From contig CM069872.1 in the NCBI GenBank assembly GCA_036172665.1, positions 38,860,101-38,924,100 on the forward strand: a stretch of DNA of 64,000 bases. The letters are read 5' to 3'. The notes under the pieces were generated by a model. The model ran no database searches, was not told the DNA's origin, and worked only from the letters and a program-made list of their open reading frames with translations. Below, piece after piece: positions 22,681 through 33,414 of this stretch. A program made the position numbers and the translations under genes. The first letter of the stretch is position 1; every line of letters begins with the position of its first letter. This DNA comes from Prosopocoilus inquinatus. Lineage: Eukaryota; Arthropoda; Insecta; Coleoptera; Lucanidae.

Positions 22681-23490
22681 TGCGAATGCCTCTCATCAGC
22701 TTTTGGACGACTCTAGAATCTTTTGGTAGATTCTTCGTCCTAGCTCTTCTTCATTTTTGGCTTCCTACCCACCGTCGCAAATTTTTCTACCGAGTAAAGC
22801 CCAAAATTCTTCTACAGTACGGGCCTGGGGTACATTCGGAGGGTTATCCTCTCTAGGCACGCATGAGATATTTTGTTGCCTTAACCAATCTTGGGTTATT
22901 CTTGTATAATGGCATGTTGCCAGGTCTGGCCAGAACATAATATTGTCATGAACATGATGTGTTTGAATAAAATTTACCAATTTCGAGAGGCATCTTCTAA
23001 TATAAAGGTCTGCATTTACAACTTCACCTCTAACTCGTCCAACACAAGGTCCTGAAATACCAGCTTCAAAATGGCGCACCACACCAGTATCTTGCCCTCG
23101 AATTTCGCTTTTTTCTTAGATCTCTCATCTTTAGGAACTTTCTCAATGTTGCCTGTAGAAAAGCCTTCATTTCCTTTTATTTCAGGGTTAGATAATATAA
23201 ATTATTTGTTGTCGTCCAAAAATTATCATGGCATTATTTCTGACATGTACTCGTCTTAAATGTCTGCAGCACTTTGCAATCTTCTTTAACTGAACAGCCG
23301 TATATTTTGGACACTTTTGTCGCTTTCTAAATTTCAAATTCATTCTGGTAATTTCCCTCTTAATTGTCATATGACATACGTGAAATCTTCGGCCTAATCT
23401 TCTCGTTGAAACTTCTTTTCTATTTTTTGCAGTATCAATCAAATTCTGAAGTCCGGTATGATTGAAAACTCGAGGGCGGCCCCGTCTTGG
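22681..23490 (-). pseudogene. Tc1/mariner DD37E-type transposase, broken and truncated
   Basis: Read on the minus strand, it begins with GRPRVFNHTG and continues through a helix-turn-helix region (NRKEVSTRRLGRRFHVCHMT). The DDE domain follows. An extra base near 23212-23222 shifts the frame at the first catalytic Asp; the protein resumes in another frame. The second Asp is in MFWPDLATCHY and the Glu in VPQARTVEEFWALL. I count 37 residues between them, so this is a DD37E-type enzyme. An in-frame TAG at 22765-22767 follows KICDGG where relatives usually have Trp, after which EAKNEEELGRRIYQK continues in frame. The N-terminus is missing because sequence beyond about 23490 belongs to a non-LTR element. 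It is dead: truncated, frameshifted and with a premature stop. Confidence 0.85.
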
Positions 23491-24691
23491 GACGACTGCC
23501 TTACTTAATATTACGGACGATATTTTAAAAGCCGTTGATGCAGGCCTAGAAACAATTTTAGTTTTGCTAGACTACAGTAAGGCTTTTGATTGTCTTAATC
23601 ACGCAGTATTGTTGTCCATTTTACATTTTATAGGTCTGTCTGATAATGCTTGTATTTTGTTCAAGAGTTACTTTACTGAGCGCACACAGAGAGTGGTCAT
23701 TGATGGCCAAGAATCTCAAGAAACTGTACTATCCAGCGGCGTGCCGCAGGGGTCGATACTAGGCCCACTTTTATTCACATTATATACAGCTAATTTTGGG
23801 TCGTACTTAAACTTCTGTTCCCTGCATATGTACGCAGACGACACGCAATTATATTTTTCGTTTAAACTTACGGAAAGACTTGCATCCTGCAATTTAATTA
23901 ACAATGATTTACAATCTCTTGTAAATGCGTCACACGAACATTCTTTAATCATAAATCCAGCAAAATCTGCTTGTATGCTGTTTAGTAAGAAGGGAACTGT
24001 AGAAGGACTTAACATTGTAATTAACAACTCCCAACTTTCATTTATGAGTGAAGTAAAAAACTTGGGGCTTTTGATTGATACTAACTTACGATTTAAAGGA
24101 TATATAACAAATTGCATAAATAAGTCGTATGCTGCGCTTAAATTAATATACGCAAACAGAGCTCTCTTATCGAAAAAAGTTAAAATACTACTTTGTGATT
24201 CTTTGGTTCTACCTAAATTCAATTATGCTGATGTTGTGTATGGTCTTTGTATCGACAGCGACACTAGTAGAAGAATACAAGTAGTACAAAACTCCTGCTT
24301 GAGACTTATTTTTGGTGTGTTAAGGAGACAAAGAATTACACATAAGCTATTAGAAGCAAATTGGCTTAACATGAAAGATAGAAGAATTTTACATTCGGGT
24401 TGTTTGTTTCACAAAATTATTCAGAGTGGCTATCCTAAGTATCTGTATAATAAAATATCGTTCAGAACTGATGTTCATCATTTAAATATTAGAAATAAAG
24501 GGCTCCTAACTCTACCACTACATAGAACAGCTATATTCGAAAGATCTTTCAGTTATAACGCTGTATCTCACTATAACTCGTTACCGCAAAAAATAAAAGA
24601 TCTGTCAGTTAATAAATTTGCCTCACATCTATTTAAAATTCTTTTTAATCGGCTGCAGACGTCTCTCGGACATCTTTACGCCAACATTTAA
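23491..24691 (+). CDS. Non-LTR retrotransposon reverse transcriptase, 5'-truncated, frame intact
   Basis: A single uninterrupted frame of about 400 codons runs to TAA at 24689-24691. The first residues of the longer open frame (MKTRGRPRLG, from 23462) are antisense to the mariner transposase, so the RT proper begins near TALLNITDDIL at about 23491. RT blocks are visible in order: LVLLDYSKAFDCLNH (first catalytic Asp), SSGVPQGSILGPLLF, then MYADDTQLYFS with the YADD active site. The thumb region follows, ending PLHRTAIFERSFSYNA and LPQKIKDLSVNKF. This is a jockey/CR1-like element lacking its 5' half (no endonuclease). The undamaged frame suggests a fairly recent insertion next to or into the DD37E copy. 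The 168-codon antisense frame (23716-24222) is a shadow. Confidence 0.85.
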
Positions 24692-24959
24692 AGTTACATT
24701 TAAAGTTCTACATCTTCACATTAATAATTTTTCTCACTTACTTATTATTATAATTTTTATATATATTGTATTTGTCCATAGTGAACAGTTTACTTGTTTG
24801 ATACTAAGAAACGCACCACATAGTTTTCTATATTTTGAGTAGGTTGAGTGTAAGAGCAGGGGATTACTTGTTACTAGTAATCCATCTGAACTCCGCCTGT
24901 TTTTTCAAGAATAACTGGTCTACAAAATATATATCTGTAAATGTGGTTGAAAATAAAGA

Positions 24960-25030
<71 letters not shown>
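24692..25030 (+). repeat. 3' UTR and (ATT)n tail of the non-LTR element
   Basis: The UTR carries AATAAAGACATT directly before about 70 bases of pure ATT repeats (24961-25030). Simple-sequence 3' tails are common in CR1/Jockey-like elements. The tail fixes the 3' boundary and the plus orientation of the insertion. Confidence 0.7.
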
Positions 25031-25033
<3 letters not shown>

Positions 25034-25608
25034 AAGAGGGAAGAATCTCATAACATTAACTTTCGTCTTTAGGGAAGAAAATAAATCCTTCTCCGTCTAG
25101 TTGCCTGCTGGCGCTGCATCGTGTCTGTGTGTGCTGTTCGTCGGACCTTGATCATGAATTCTGATTCAGAAAGTGATTTAGTTCTTCCTAATACTCCACC
25201 AGAAATAGTAAGTCGAATCGTAGAAGAAGTATAGTATTTCTTTGGAAATTGCTGTTTCGGAATCCTTTGGTCACCACTTATCAGAATTATGTGCTTTGTT
25301 TTATGTTATGTTATGAATTTGTTAGGTGACCAATAAAGGTTATTATTTTTTAACTCGTCGAAATCATTTTCTTAAGCTCGCGAGCATTACTGTTCTCTCG
25401 CTCAAGAAATGTCACTCGTTCAAAAATGTACTTATTGTACCACTTTGTAAACACAAATGTCAAACTGAAGAGAAAACTTGACAGATTCTCCATATCCAAT
25501 GGTAAGTTGATTGCTTTACTTCATAATAAAAACAATAATACGAAAAATTTTCCCAAAACTTTTCTTACATACATACGTTATTTCCATTGCCAGATGTTCG
25601 GTTTAGTT
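25031..25608 (+). other. Unassigned segment with a short start-like frame
   Basis: A GC-richer patch (25095-25235) includes an ATG frame of 26 codons at 25154-25234, MNSDSESDLVLPNTPPEIV and on to IVEEV before TAG. It is acidic and looks like the start of a longer protein that has been cut off. An AATAAAGG signal follows near 25333. It may be an internally deleted mobile element, but no matching termini were found. Confidence 0.25.
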
Positions 25609-26768
25609 TATACAGGGTAGGACAAAAGTATGGAACCGGCTTAGTATTCCGAAAACTGTTTGGCGTATCTATTTGAAATTTGGTGTGTGATTCAGAGGCA
25701 ATAGGACCTACATTACCAATTTGTTTCGATTGTTTATCTGCTCTTGTTTCTGAGATCCAATGCCTACTTGATTTTTTTTAAATGATAACCTGCTGATTCT
25801 AATTATAAAAATATTTATCTATTGCATAAAAAAATTTCTAGAAAATAATGTTTGAATGAAAAAGTTAGAAAAAATGGTTTACGCTGATAATTAGTATTTG
25901 TTTTCATGTTTTTAAGGCAATTTTTATTAAAATTTTCTTTAGATCTATCTTAAAAATAGCGCATAATCTTGTGGTTTTACAGTTTTCTTGTAAAACTAGA
26001 ATTTTTGTCGAATATCAAACAATAAACAATTTTTCCTAACTTTTTCATTCAAATGTTTTTTTCTCGAAAATTGTCTTATGTAATTGATAATTATTTTTAT
26101 ATGGTCGTTTAGAGAATTAAACGAACTATTAAATAAAGGAAAAAAATCAGCAGGTTGTCATTTAAAAAAAATCAATTAGGGCTTGGATCTCAGAAACAAG
26201 AGCCGATAGACATTTTAAATAAATTTATGATGTAGGTCTTATTGACTCTGAATCACACACCAAATTTTGAATAGATACGCCAAACAGTATTCGAAATATT
26301 AAGCCGGTTCCATATTATTGTCCTTCACCGTATTTGTTTTCATGTTTTTAAAACAACTTTTATTGAAGTTTGCTTTAGTTCTATCTTAGGAATAACTCAT
26401 AATCTTGTGATCTTCTAGTTTTTTTTGTTAAAACTAATTTTGTCGAATATCAAACAATAAACAATTTTTCTTAACTTTTTCAACAAACGTTATTTTCTCG
26501 AAAATTTTCTTATGTAATAGATAAATATTTTTATGTAGTCGTTTAGAGAGTTAAATGAGCTATTAGATACAGGAAAAAAATCAGCGGGTTGTTATTTAAA
26601 AAAAATCAAGCAGGCGTTGGATCTCAGAAACAAGAGCAGATAAACAATTAAAACAAATTGGTAATATAGGTTTTATTGACTCTAAATCACATACCAAATT
26701 TCAAGTAGATACATCAAACAGTTTTCGAAATATTAAGCCGGTTCCATACTTTTGCCCTTTCCTGTATA
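25609..26768. mobile_element. Fold-back element with a tandemly duplicated right half
   Basis: The left arm (25609-25800) starts TACAGGGTAGGACAAAAGTA and carries GGAACCGGCTTAGTATTCCG. An inverted arm at about 26150-26332 matches it over about 190 bases. The segment 25905-26332 is then repeated in direct orientation as 26333-26768: both start TTTGTTTTCATGTTTTTA and end at the AAGCCGGTTCCATA arm. The unit is therefore left arm, centre, right arm, centre, right arm. ACAGGG-type ends are common in non-autonomous Tc1/mariner-like insect elements. No coding capacity. Confidence 0.7.
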
Positions 26769-26982
26769 TCAGTATGCACATTTTCCAGGAAACTTTAATT
26801 ACTGGGTCAAAGGCGTGTGCAGCTGTTCGTGAGTCATCTGATTTGGATAGTCTTGTGTATCTCTTGTATTGCAGTTCTGTTGTAGTGTCTTTGGGATATT
26901 TCAAACTTTTTTTCTTTCCATACGAAAATTATCATTATAGTTAGGCGAAAAATCTGGATCGACTCCCACCACTTCTGTTCAG
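26769..26982. other. Short spacer, no feature
   Basis: Nothing supported beyond a polypyrimidine run that ends in a possible acceptor, CACTTCTGTTCAG, at 26970-26982. Confidence 0.3.
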
Positions 26983-27080
26983 AGGCGTGGTGTCGTGAAC
27001 GGTGTCACTGCATCGTGTATCGTGTATTGCATTAAATTTTGTGTGCGATACTTGAGTCCGATGAGTCAGTTAAGTGGGAG
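26983..27080 (+). other. Exon-like 98-bp segment
   Basis: It is bounded by an acceptor-like TTCTGTTCAG|AGG and a donor-like GGGAG|GTAAATT. One frame is open across all 98 bases, and an ATG (ATGAGTCAGTTAAGTGGG) lies near its end. It is less AT-rich than its flanks. No family is recognised, so this is only a candidate. Confidence 0.2.
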
Positions 27081-29503
27081 GTAAATTAAGCACGTTTCAA
27101 GAATATCCGCCAAACTGTAATTATCATGTTTGCGTTACTACACGAGGTTAAAACAAAAGGGAATTTAGTAAATAGAAAATGCAATAAGATAAGTGTTCTT
27201 TTCTATTATTGCATTATGTGAAGCAACATGCAAATTTTCGCGGTTTGATTTGAGTATTTTATCCAATTATAAGTCCTTTGATGAAATGGTCGGAAGAATA
27301 ACTAGGTTAACGCTTGAGGGTCTAAATGCATTATTCCTGTTAATGTGCAGAAAGGTTTCTAAGAAGGTTCTGCAATCAGTTCAGACCATTAGTGCGAATG
27401 ATCCAAGGCTTTTGGATTTGAGTACCTACCGATTATATGATTTTTCGATCATGAAACTTTATGCTCGGGAATATATGGGTCGAAGCAAAACCATCTTTAC
27501 GGACTATTACTTTCTCCAGTTAAAATCTTTTCGCTCAGAAGAATTTTTCGTCGTCATATATTTACTTATTCCTTTCGTTTCAACATGCCGCCACTTAAAC
27601 ATTGCGTAAGAACAAGCCAGTTCAACTTCAGGACATGCAGCTTACTTAATTAACTCGCTTAATTTACGGCGTTCGCTTTTAACGGCTGAAATTTCTTTTC
27701 GTTTTTGAAGGCTTGGTCTAGATTAATCGCCTTTAATCCGATTTTAAAATTCGTCACAATAGTAGAATTGCAGCGTAACATTGACACAGTCCTGCATGTT
27801 TCGTTAACGTACACACGTCTCATGCTCTAAATTGCTTGAATTGCTCGCGTATGAAAGGAAATTATAATTTTTTAATGGGTGCAATTAAAAAAAAAAATAA
27901 AGTCAAGGTTAGGGAGGGAATTAAAACCGAAATCGACTTCAGGTGACAGAACAATCTTTGGGAGGTGGTTTATGAAATTAATATTGTTGCTTTGCGCAAT
28001 TACTTATTAAAGAAACTTGTGCAATTAACATCTTATTACTCCAAAAAAATTTAACAATGAACAATGGATTAATAAATATATCACGTGGTGAATGCAAACG
28101 TATATAAAGTTATCACGTGACCGCAGTCTTTAATAAGAGAAATGTGAAAGGTTTTCGTTCACTTACGTATACATAAGCAAAGGTTCTTTCACTGACGTGA
28201 AGAATCAATCGAACATAAAATATTTTATTTTAATTCAGCGTGAGAAACGTGGACTTTTGCTTGAAATTTTTAGTTTTATCTTGAAAACGATGCATAACAT
28301 TAGTAAACGTACAATAAAATACACGAATTTATTGCCCAACGAATGGAGATTCCAACGTTGGATAAGAACACGACGTTTTTATTGGACCGTGATTAACGAT
28401 GCTTTGTTTATGTTAGGTGCTTTTATGAAAGAGTGTTGCAAATTGAATCTCATTATCAAAAAAAGACCTCTTAATTATTTTTAAGATTTAAGCAAAGATT
28501 GTGTGTGAAAATTTGTAACATTTAAAAATCATTTTGCTTTTTTCCTTCTTCTTCTTTTTTACGCTCTGAATAAATCAAGCGTGAAGTTCCACGCCATTGC
28601 GTAAGCTACTTATACTAACTGGATGAGTACGGATTATTTCTTCTATTGACGGTTAAGAAGAAACTCTTTAACTTTTCTGCCATTTACTCAGGTTAATTTG
28701 GTTGGTGATCGACTGGCGAAAGGAGTTGTTGGTTACTTTCACTAGACTTTTATTAGACGGTAATTTCGGCTAGAACAGCAATTCATCATTCGCTAGTTTT
28801 ATTATTGGCACCTCGTAAATTCTAACGTATCATCTCACGTCCAGAAAATTCTCTTAAACTTCTCTTATTACGAGCGACGCCGATTTAAATTTATCACGGT
28901 TAACATAATTAATATTTACTTAATTGCAGGCGGTTTTTAATGCCAACCAGCCAAGGAAATATTTCATGCACCTGTCGTCGTATAAAATGTTTTATTTAAA
29001 ACTTACAAATTGGCATTCGCACACCTAACTCTAGGCGAAAATAAATCAGATGTTGAAATAATGTCAACATATACATAGGTATTTAGCATAGTAGGTAACG
29101 ACTATATTTTTCCGGTAGTCTTACGCCATGAAATGTTTTGACAAACTGAAACTTCCTTATTTATTACTTGTTAACGAAGAAAAGAAAAATAAATGCTAGG
29201 ATGTAAACATCTGTTGCGAAAAAAAATTTTAAAAAAAATGTAAGCCTTTCTTTAATAAACGTTCAACAATGCCTATTTTTTTTGTTCGTTCCTTTAAATA
29301 TTACATCATGAAAACAGATCAATAGGATCTGAAGGTGTAAAGAACAAACCTTTGAAATTGGATTATAATTAAAACTTTTTAATTTCAACCTTTGTGTATT
29401 TAGGGCGTGTTCACTTGTTATTGTTGCTTTGTTTTGCCTACGAAGTATCTTAATTTAGTACACAGAATATCAGATAAAAATTAGAGTGTATTATAGTTTC
29501 TAA
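27081..29503. other. No confident gene; two long chance-like frames
   Basis: The plus frame 27193-27609 (138 codons, GTG start, containing RKVSKKVLQSVQTISANDP) is the longest here outside mobile elements, but shows no recognised domain. The frame 28197-28484 (95 codons) is basic and hydrophobic and starts on GTG. Neither has a supported start, splice signals or motif. The rest is AT-rich. Confidence 0.25.
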
Positions 29504-29673
29504 GAGCCGCCATGTCACGATGTTAATTTTTGTAAAAATATTTACGTAAATTTGTTACAAAGTGGCAGAGATAAGTTACCGTGGTGATTGTTTATTGGTT
29601 TAATTCGACACTTCTCTGTTAGTTTTTCGCGAATTTTGTAGAGTATGAGAAATATTACCGTGTCATAAGGGCC
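29504..29673. mobile_element. MITE family A, 170-bp copy flanked by TAA
   Basis: The termini GAGCCGCCATGTCACGATG and, inverted, GGCCCTTATGACACGGTAA are imperfect TIRs. TAA lies on both sides (29501-29503 and 29674-29676). Internal hallmarks are AAAGTGGCAGAGATAAGTTAC and ACTTCTCTGTTAGTTTTTCG. TWA duplication and size suggest a PIF/Harbinger-like MITE. Confidence 0.6.
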
Positions 29674-29815
29674 TAAAACTTAACAAAGAAAAATGAAATA
29701 ATGGTATAATGATCAGCAACAATGAGAGATTTTTTCATGCCCTCCATTATTATCAATGCATTCCTCTAATTGATTAATGAATTTGAAAGAAGTCGAATTG
29801 AAGCATTTAAGCCTC

Positions 29816-29914
29816 TGTGACACTACGTTAGCCTGTCTCTGTCACTTTGTAACACAATTTTTGTAAAAAATTTACAAAAGTTTGTTAAAAAGTGACAGAG
29901 AGAGGTTACCACAG
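29816..29914. repeat. MITE family A, rearranged fragment
   Basis: It contains CTGTCTCTGTCACTTTGTAA followed by AAAAAGTGACAGAGAGAGG, which together form a hairpin. The family's CTGACAGAGA block is thus present in both orientations. It joins the next repeat directly at 29915. Confidence 0.45.
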
Positions 29915-30256
29915 GTACTTATGAATAACCTCACCAAAGATCATATTTAAATAACAAACCTTCCTACATAATCCCATTTGGTGCTTTACTTTTTACGCAC
30001 CCTGTATGTACAACGTATATAACGCATCAAAACATTACGATTTAACCAAATTTATCTGTGTAGGTATAAATTTCTTTTGTTTCTGAAGTATAATCTCTTA
30101 AAGAGGCAACTAGAAACGTATATTATCTTATACAGGGTGTTTAAAAAAATCGTTCGGATATTATAACCATGAAAAGTACTCATCAAGAGCAACAAAAAGT
30201 CTAAGTATGTATAGGTCCGCTTATCTAGACACAAAAGTAATTAAAGTAAATGTGTG
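29915..30256 (+). repeat. 342-bp duplication, copy 1
   Basis: Nearly identical to 33074-33414 in direct orientation, with only scattered substitutions and small indels. It holds the outer 92 bases of a fold-back right arm (ending CACCCTGTA at 30006), a linker, and the left terminal repeat of the Tc1-like element (ATACAGGGTGTTTAAAAAAA from 30130). Both elements are cut off here, so copy 1 looks like a fragment of the arrangement found whole at 32.5-33.8 kb. Confidence 0.7.
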
Positions 30257-31340
30257 AAATTTGAAATATATCTTTCTGCAGAGCTTTTAAACGTTGTTTT
30301 ATTCGTTTCAGTTTTAAACTTTCTTTGTTTGTGGCAATCACAGCCTGGAAGTCAAAATATACAATTTGTTCTTTTCGTTGACTCTAAATATTGCTTTGAA
30401 GGAGATCTTATTGTTTTATTTAATTTTAAAATTATTTAGTTTTTTAATTTTTTAGTTTAATTTAATATATTTGTATTGCTCTGTAGAAGTGAGATTCTAA
30501 GATTTATCATTTGGAGTTTTTCCTTAAGTTTTCTTTTCCAGATGAGTATGAACTTATTTTTAAAAATTGCAGAGCTTGTTTTATGTAAAACCAGGACATA
30601 TAACTTTAATATTTTTTTCTTATTTGTCATTATACTTTAAAGTAGTGGTTCCTAAACCGTGCAACGCGATGGTTTCGAGGCTCCTTAATTGAATTTCAAG
30701 GGCTACATCCGCGAAAGTTATGAAGATGACAAAACAAAACTGTAATAATTACTTACCTTATGAATTTCCGTATGCTAATGTTGACAATTCACTAATTTTC
30801 AATCATTTTACTTTCTACAATAAAATTCCTATTCTCCTAACCACAAAAAGTTTTTAATACTATATACGTATTTCGGCAGCTATGCTGATATCTTCAATAG
30901 ATGACTTCTTCTTCTTAATCGCAAGAGATGGGAATCATTTGATTATTTTCTATAGAAAAAATCTTGTATTGCCGTTCAAAATTGTATCATTCCGATTTGA
31001 CGTTCAATAACGCGAGTGATAAATTATTAGAAATAACCAATTTTATTTTATTGTTTCGAACATAATGCGACCATCTTCATATGTTTATGCATTTGAAATT
31101 CGTCTTCAAATATTTCTGTTACACTTTGAATTTTTTGTCGTTATTGCTGTTATTGTTTCATGAAAAAATACCTCCCAGTAACTTCCAGTTCAATCTTCTT
31201 CATATTTTTTTTTATTTTTTACATTAACATAATATCTTTTTCGCAAATATGTATTACGATCGCCGTTTTTCTTCTTCTTTTTTTATCATATTCTGTCGAA
31301 GTCTTTATTTTTTTCGAATTCTATTCTAAATCTGTTTTCT
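30257..31340. other. Unassigned DNA with one CTGA...GAAA-type motif
   Basis: No gene seen. The minus strand at 30872-30905 reads TTGAAGATAT, CAGC-ATA-GCTG (a perfect short hairpin), then CCGAAATACG, in the order and spacing of the hammerhead-like motifs seen elsewhere in the window. Confidence 0.3.
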
Positions 31341-31600
31341 GTGGTGGTTGCCCAATGGGGTCTTCAGCCGTAAACTTGTCAAGACCTCAGGAGCGGGAGT
31401 GTATTTTTATGTGTGTTCCATGGCTTTGTTCCTTCCAAAGCTCCTCGCCATTGAAGAAAAAGTAGTGTCGAATTTTATCCCCAACTGAAGGGTATCTGAA
31501 GTGGATACCGACGACCCCTGAGAAAAATCCCGAGAGCGGTTCGAAGCTACGACTTTGCAATTGCAAGGCCAGTCCCTTACCACTTGGATCGTTCAGGCAT
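31341..31600 (-). mobile_element. tRNA-derived SINE, copy 2
   Basis: On the minus strand it starts GATCCAAGTGGTAAGGG (A-box region), then CCTTGCAATTGCAAAG and a B-box-like GCTTCGAACC. It ends with ACACTCCCGCTCCTGAGGTC, TTGACAAGTTTACGG and CATTGGGCAACCACCACAG. Head and tail match the copy at 14951-15178 closely and the middle is more diverged, so the two are members of one family of about 230-260 bp. Confidence 0.7.
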
Positions 31601-32532
31601 TAAACGTACTCTAACATAACAATAATTACATTTTTCCAAGAGACGAAAACGTTATCTTTGTTTTAGTTTTCCTACAAACATTTTCGGAAATGAAGTAACC
31701 AAAAGATTTTATACATCTCTCACTTTTCTATCGTCATTGTTTTGTTATGTTTCATTTTGTAAATGTTGTGATTTTTCTCTCTTTGTCTTGAATGTTTATT
31801 ATTAAATATGTTGTTCGAGAAATTTTATAACGGTCTTATTTCCCTTAGAATTTTTATATATTTTTTTCATTTGGATTTGGATTGTCACTAACGTTCTTAT
31901 TTTTTTTGCCTTTAATTGTTCAGAAACTTAATAATTATAATTTTAGAAATTTTAACTATTTACCTTTTCAACTTTTCTCGATCCTCAAATATGTTTTTAA
32001 TTTTTCTTTTATTTCTAATTGTTTATCCTTTTTCTTATACCGTTTGTCTCAATTATTTCATATCCTTTTCCGTTCCTTGATTTTTTCAATTCGATTTTAA
32101 TATTAATTACTCCTACTTTCTACTAATTTTGAGTTTAATGCGCACAACTATAAATGCAGAAGCAAGTTTAAAATTCAAAATGCAGTGTTCCAGGACACAA
32201 TGTATATTAAAAAATAATTCTAATTATGTAGAATTTAAAGTTGAAATCATACATCGTACCAACTACTAAATAACCGTACGAATACGATTGGCAATATTGC
32301 AGGATACACATCGTATGTAATAAGTTTCATAGACTTAAAAACTTTTTTGAACTCCACGAAAAACTTTTGCTTCAGAAAAGGCTGCGTGACTGAAAAAGTT
32401 TAGGAACCGTTGCTCTCGGACATAAATTAAATGATATTATCAAATTATTTTCGGTACAGAAGCTAAATAATTAGGAGTATGTTTTATTCTTTTCTACGGG
32501 ATGTTATCGAATACGATGGCAATAATTATACA
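31601..32532. other. No feature recognised
   Basis: T-rich DNA. The frame at 31882-32100 is almost entirely Phe, Leu, Ser and Asn and reflects composition only. Confidence 0.4.
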
Positions 32533-33165
32533 CACAGGGTGAGTAAAAAGTATTAGATCAAATGGGTTTATGTAGAAACGGTTTGATATTTAGATTAGTT
32601 TGGTGCAGTTAAATTATATATAAATACCCATATGGGCATCTCTGTGTTTGTAAGAGGTAGCCATCTTGATTTTTTTTTAATGGCAACCTAGGTTTAGTTT
32701 GGTGTCATTTGGTGTCATTTGGCATTTGTTTATTCTAAAATAATGAAGAAAATTAAAAAATCAAATTAACTTTGTAGAGGGAATATTTTTGGATCAAGGG
32801 CTATAAGTAAATACAACTTATTCAAAATTTATTTCAAAAATAACATTTCTGTGTTTGATTGTTATCAATTTTAGCAATTTCTAATACTCTTTATCTCTTT
32901 TCCACTTCAAAATACAGTTTGGTTTCTGTAGAAATAAGTTTGTTTATACTGTCTGTCAATTATGTACCAAATGATACAAACTAAACCTAGATTGCCATTT
33001 AAAAATTTTCAAGATGGCTGCCTCTGACAAACACCAGTAGCACAAAACAAATGAAACTCATATCAAAATATGGGTACTTATGAATAACCTCACCAAAGAT
33101 CATATTTAAATAACAAACCTTCCTACATAATCCCATTTGGTGCTTTACTTTTTACGCACCCTGTA
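32533..33165. mobile_element. Fold-back element, about 633 bp
   Basis: Arms of about 190-205 bases are inverted copies. The left starts ACAGGGTGAGTAAAAAGTA and the right ends TACTTTTTACGCACCCTGT. Further in, AGGTAGCCATCTTGA faces TCAAGATGGCTGCCT, and CCTAGGTTTAGTTTG faces CAAACTAAACCTAG. It has no coding capacity. Part of the right arm is duplicated at 29915-30006. Confidence 0.7.
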
Positions 33166-33414
33166 TGTACAACGTATATAACGCATCAAAACATTACGAT
33201 TTAACCAAATTTATCTGTGTAGGTACAAATTTCTTTCGTTTCTGAAGTATAATCTCTTAAAGAGGCAACTAGAGACGCATATTATCTTATATAGGGTGTT
33301 TACAAAAACGTTCGGATATTATAACCATGAAAATTACTCATCAAGAGCAACAAAAAGTCTAAGTAAGTATAGGTTCGCTTATCTAGACACAAAAGTAATT
33401 AAAGTAAATGTGTG
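33074..33414 (+). repeat. 342-bp duplication, copy 2
   Basis: Direct partner of 29915-30256, about 3.16 kb downstream. Here the fold-back and the Tc1-like element that it overlaps are both complete, so this is probably the source copy or the less damaged one. Confidence 0.7.

Noticed and set aside
23716..24222. 168-codon minus-strand open frame
   Set aside because: It is exactly antisense to the conserved RT domain, whose plus-strand motifs (GVPQGS, YADD) are unmistakable.
27193..27609. 138-codon plus-strand frame
   Set aside because: It starts on GTG and has no recognised motif or splice signals; kept only as a note.
31160..31465. 101-codon Phe/Ile-rich membrane-like frame
   Set aside because: It is a product of T-rich sequence and runs into the SINE at 31341.
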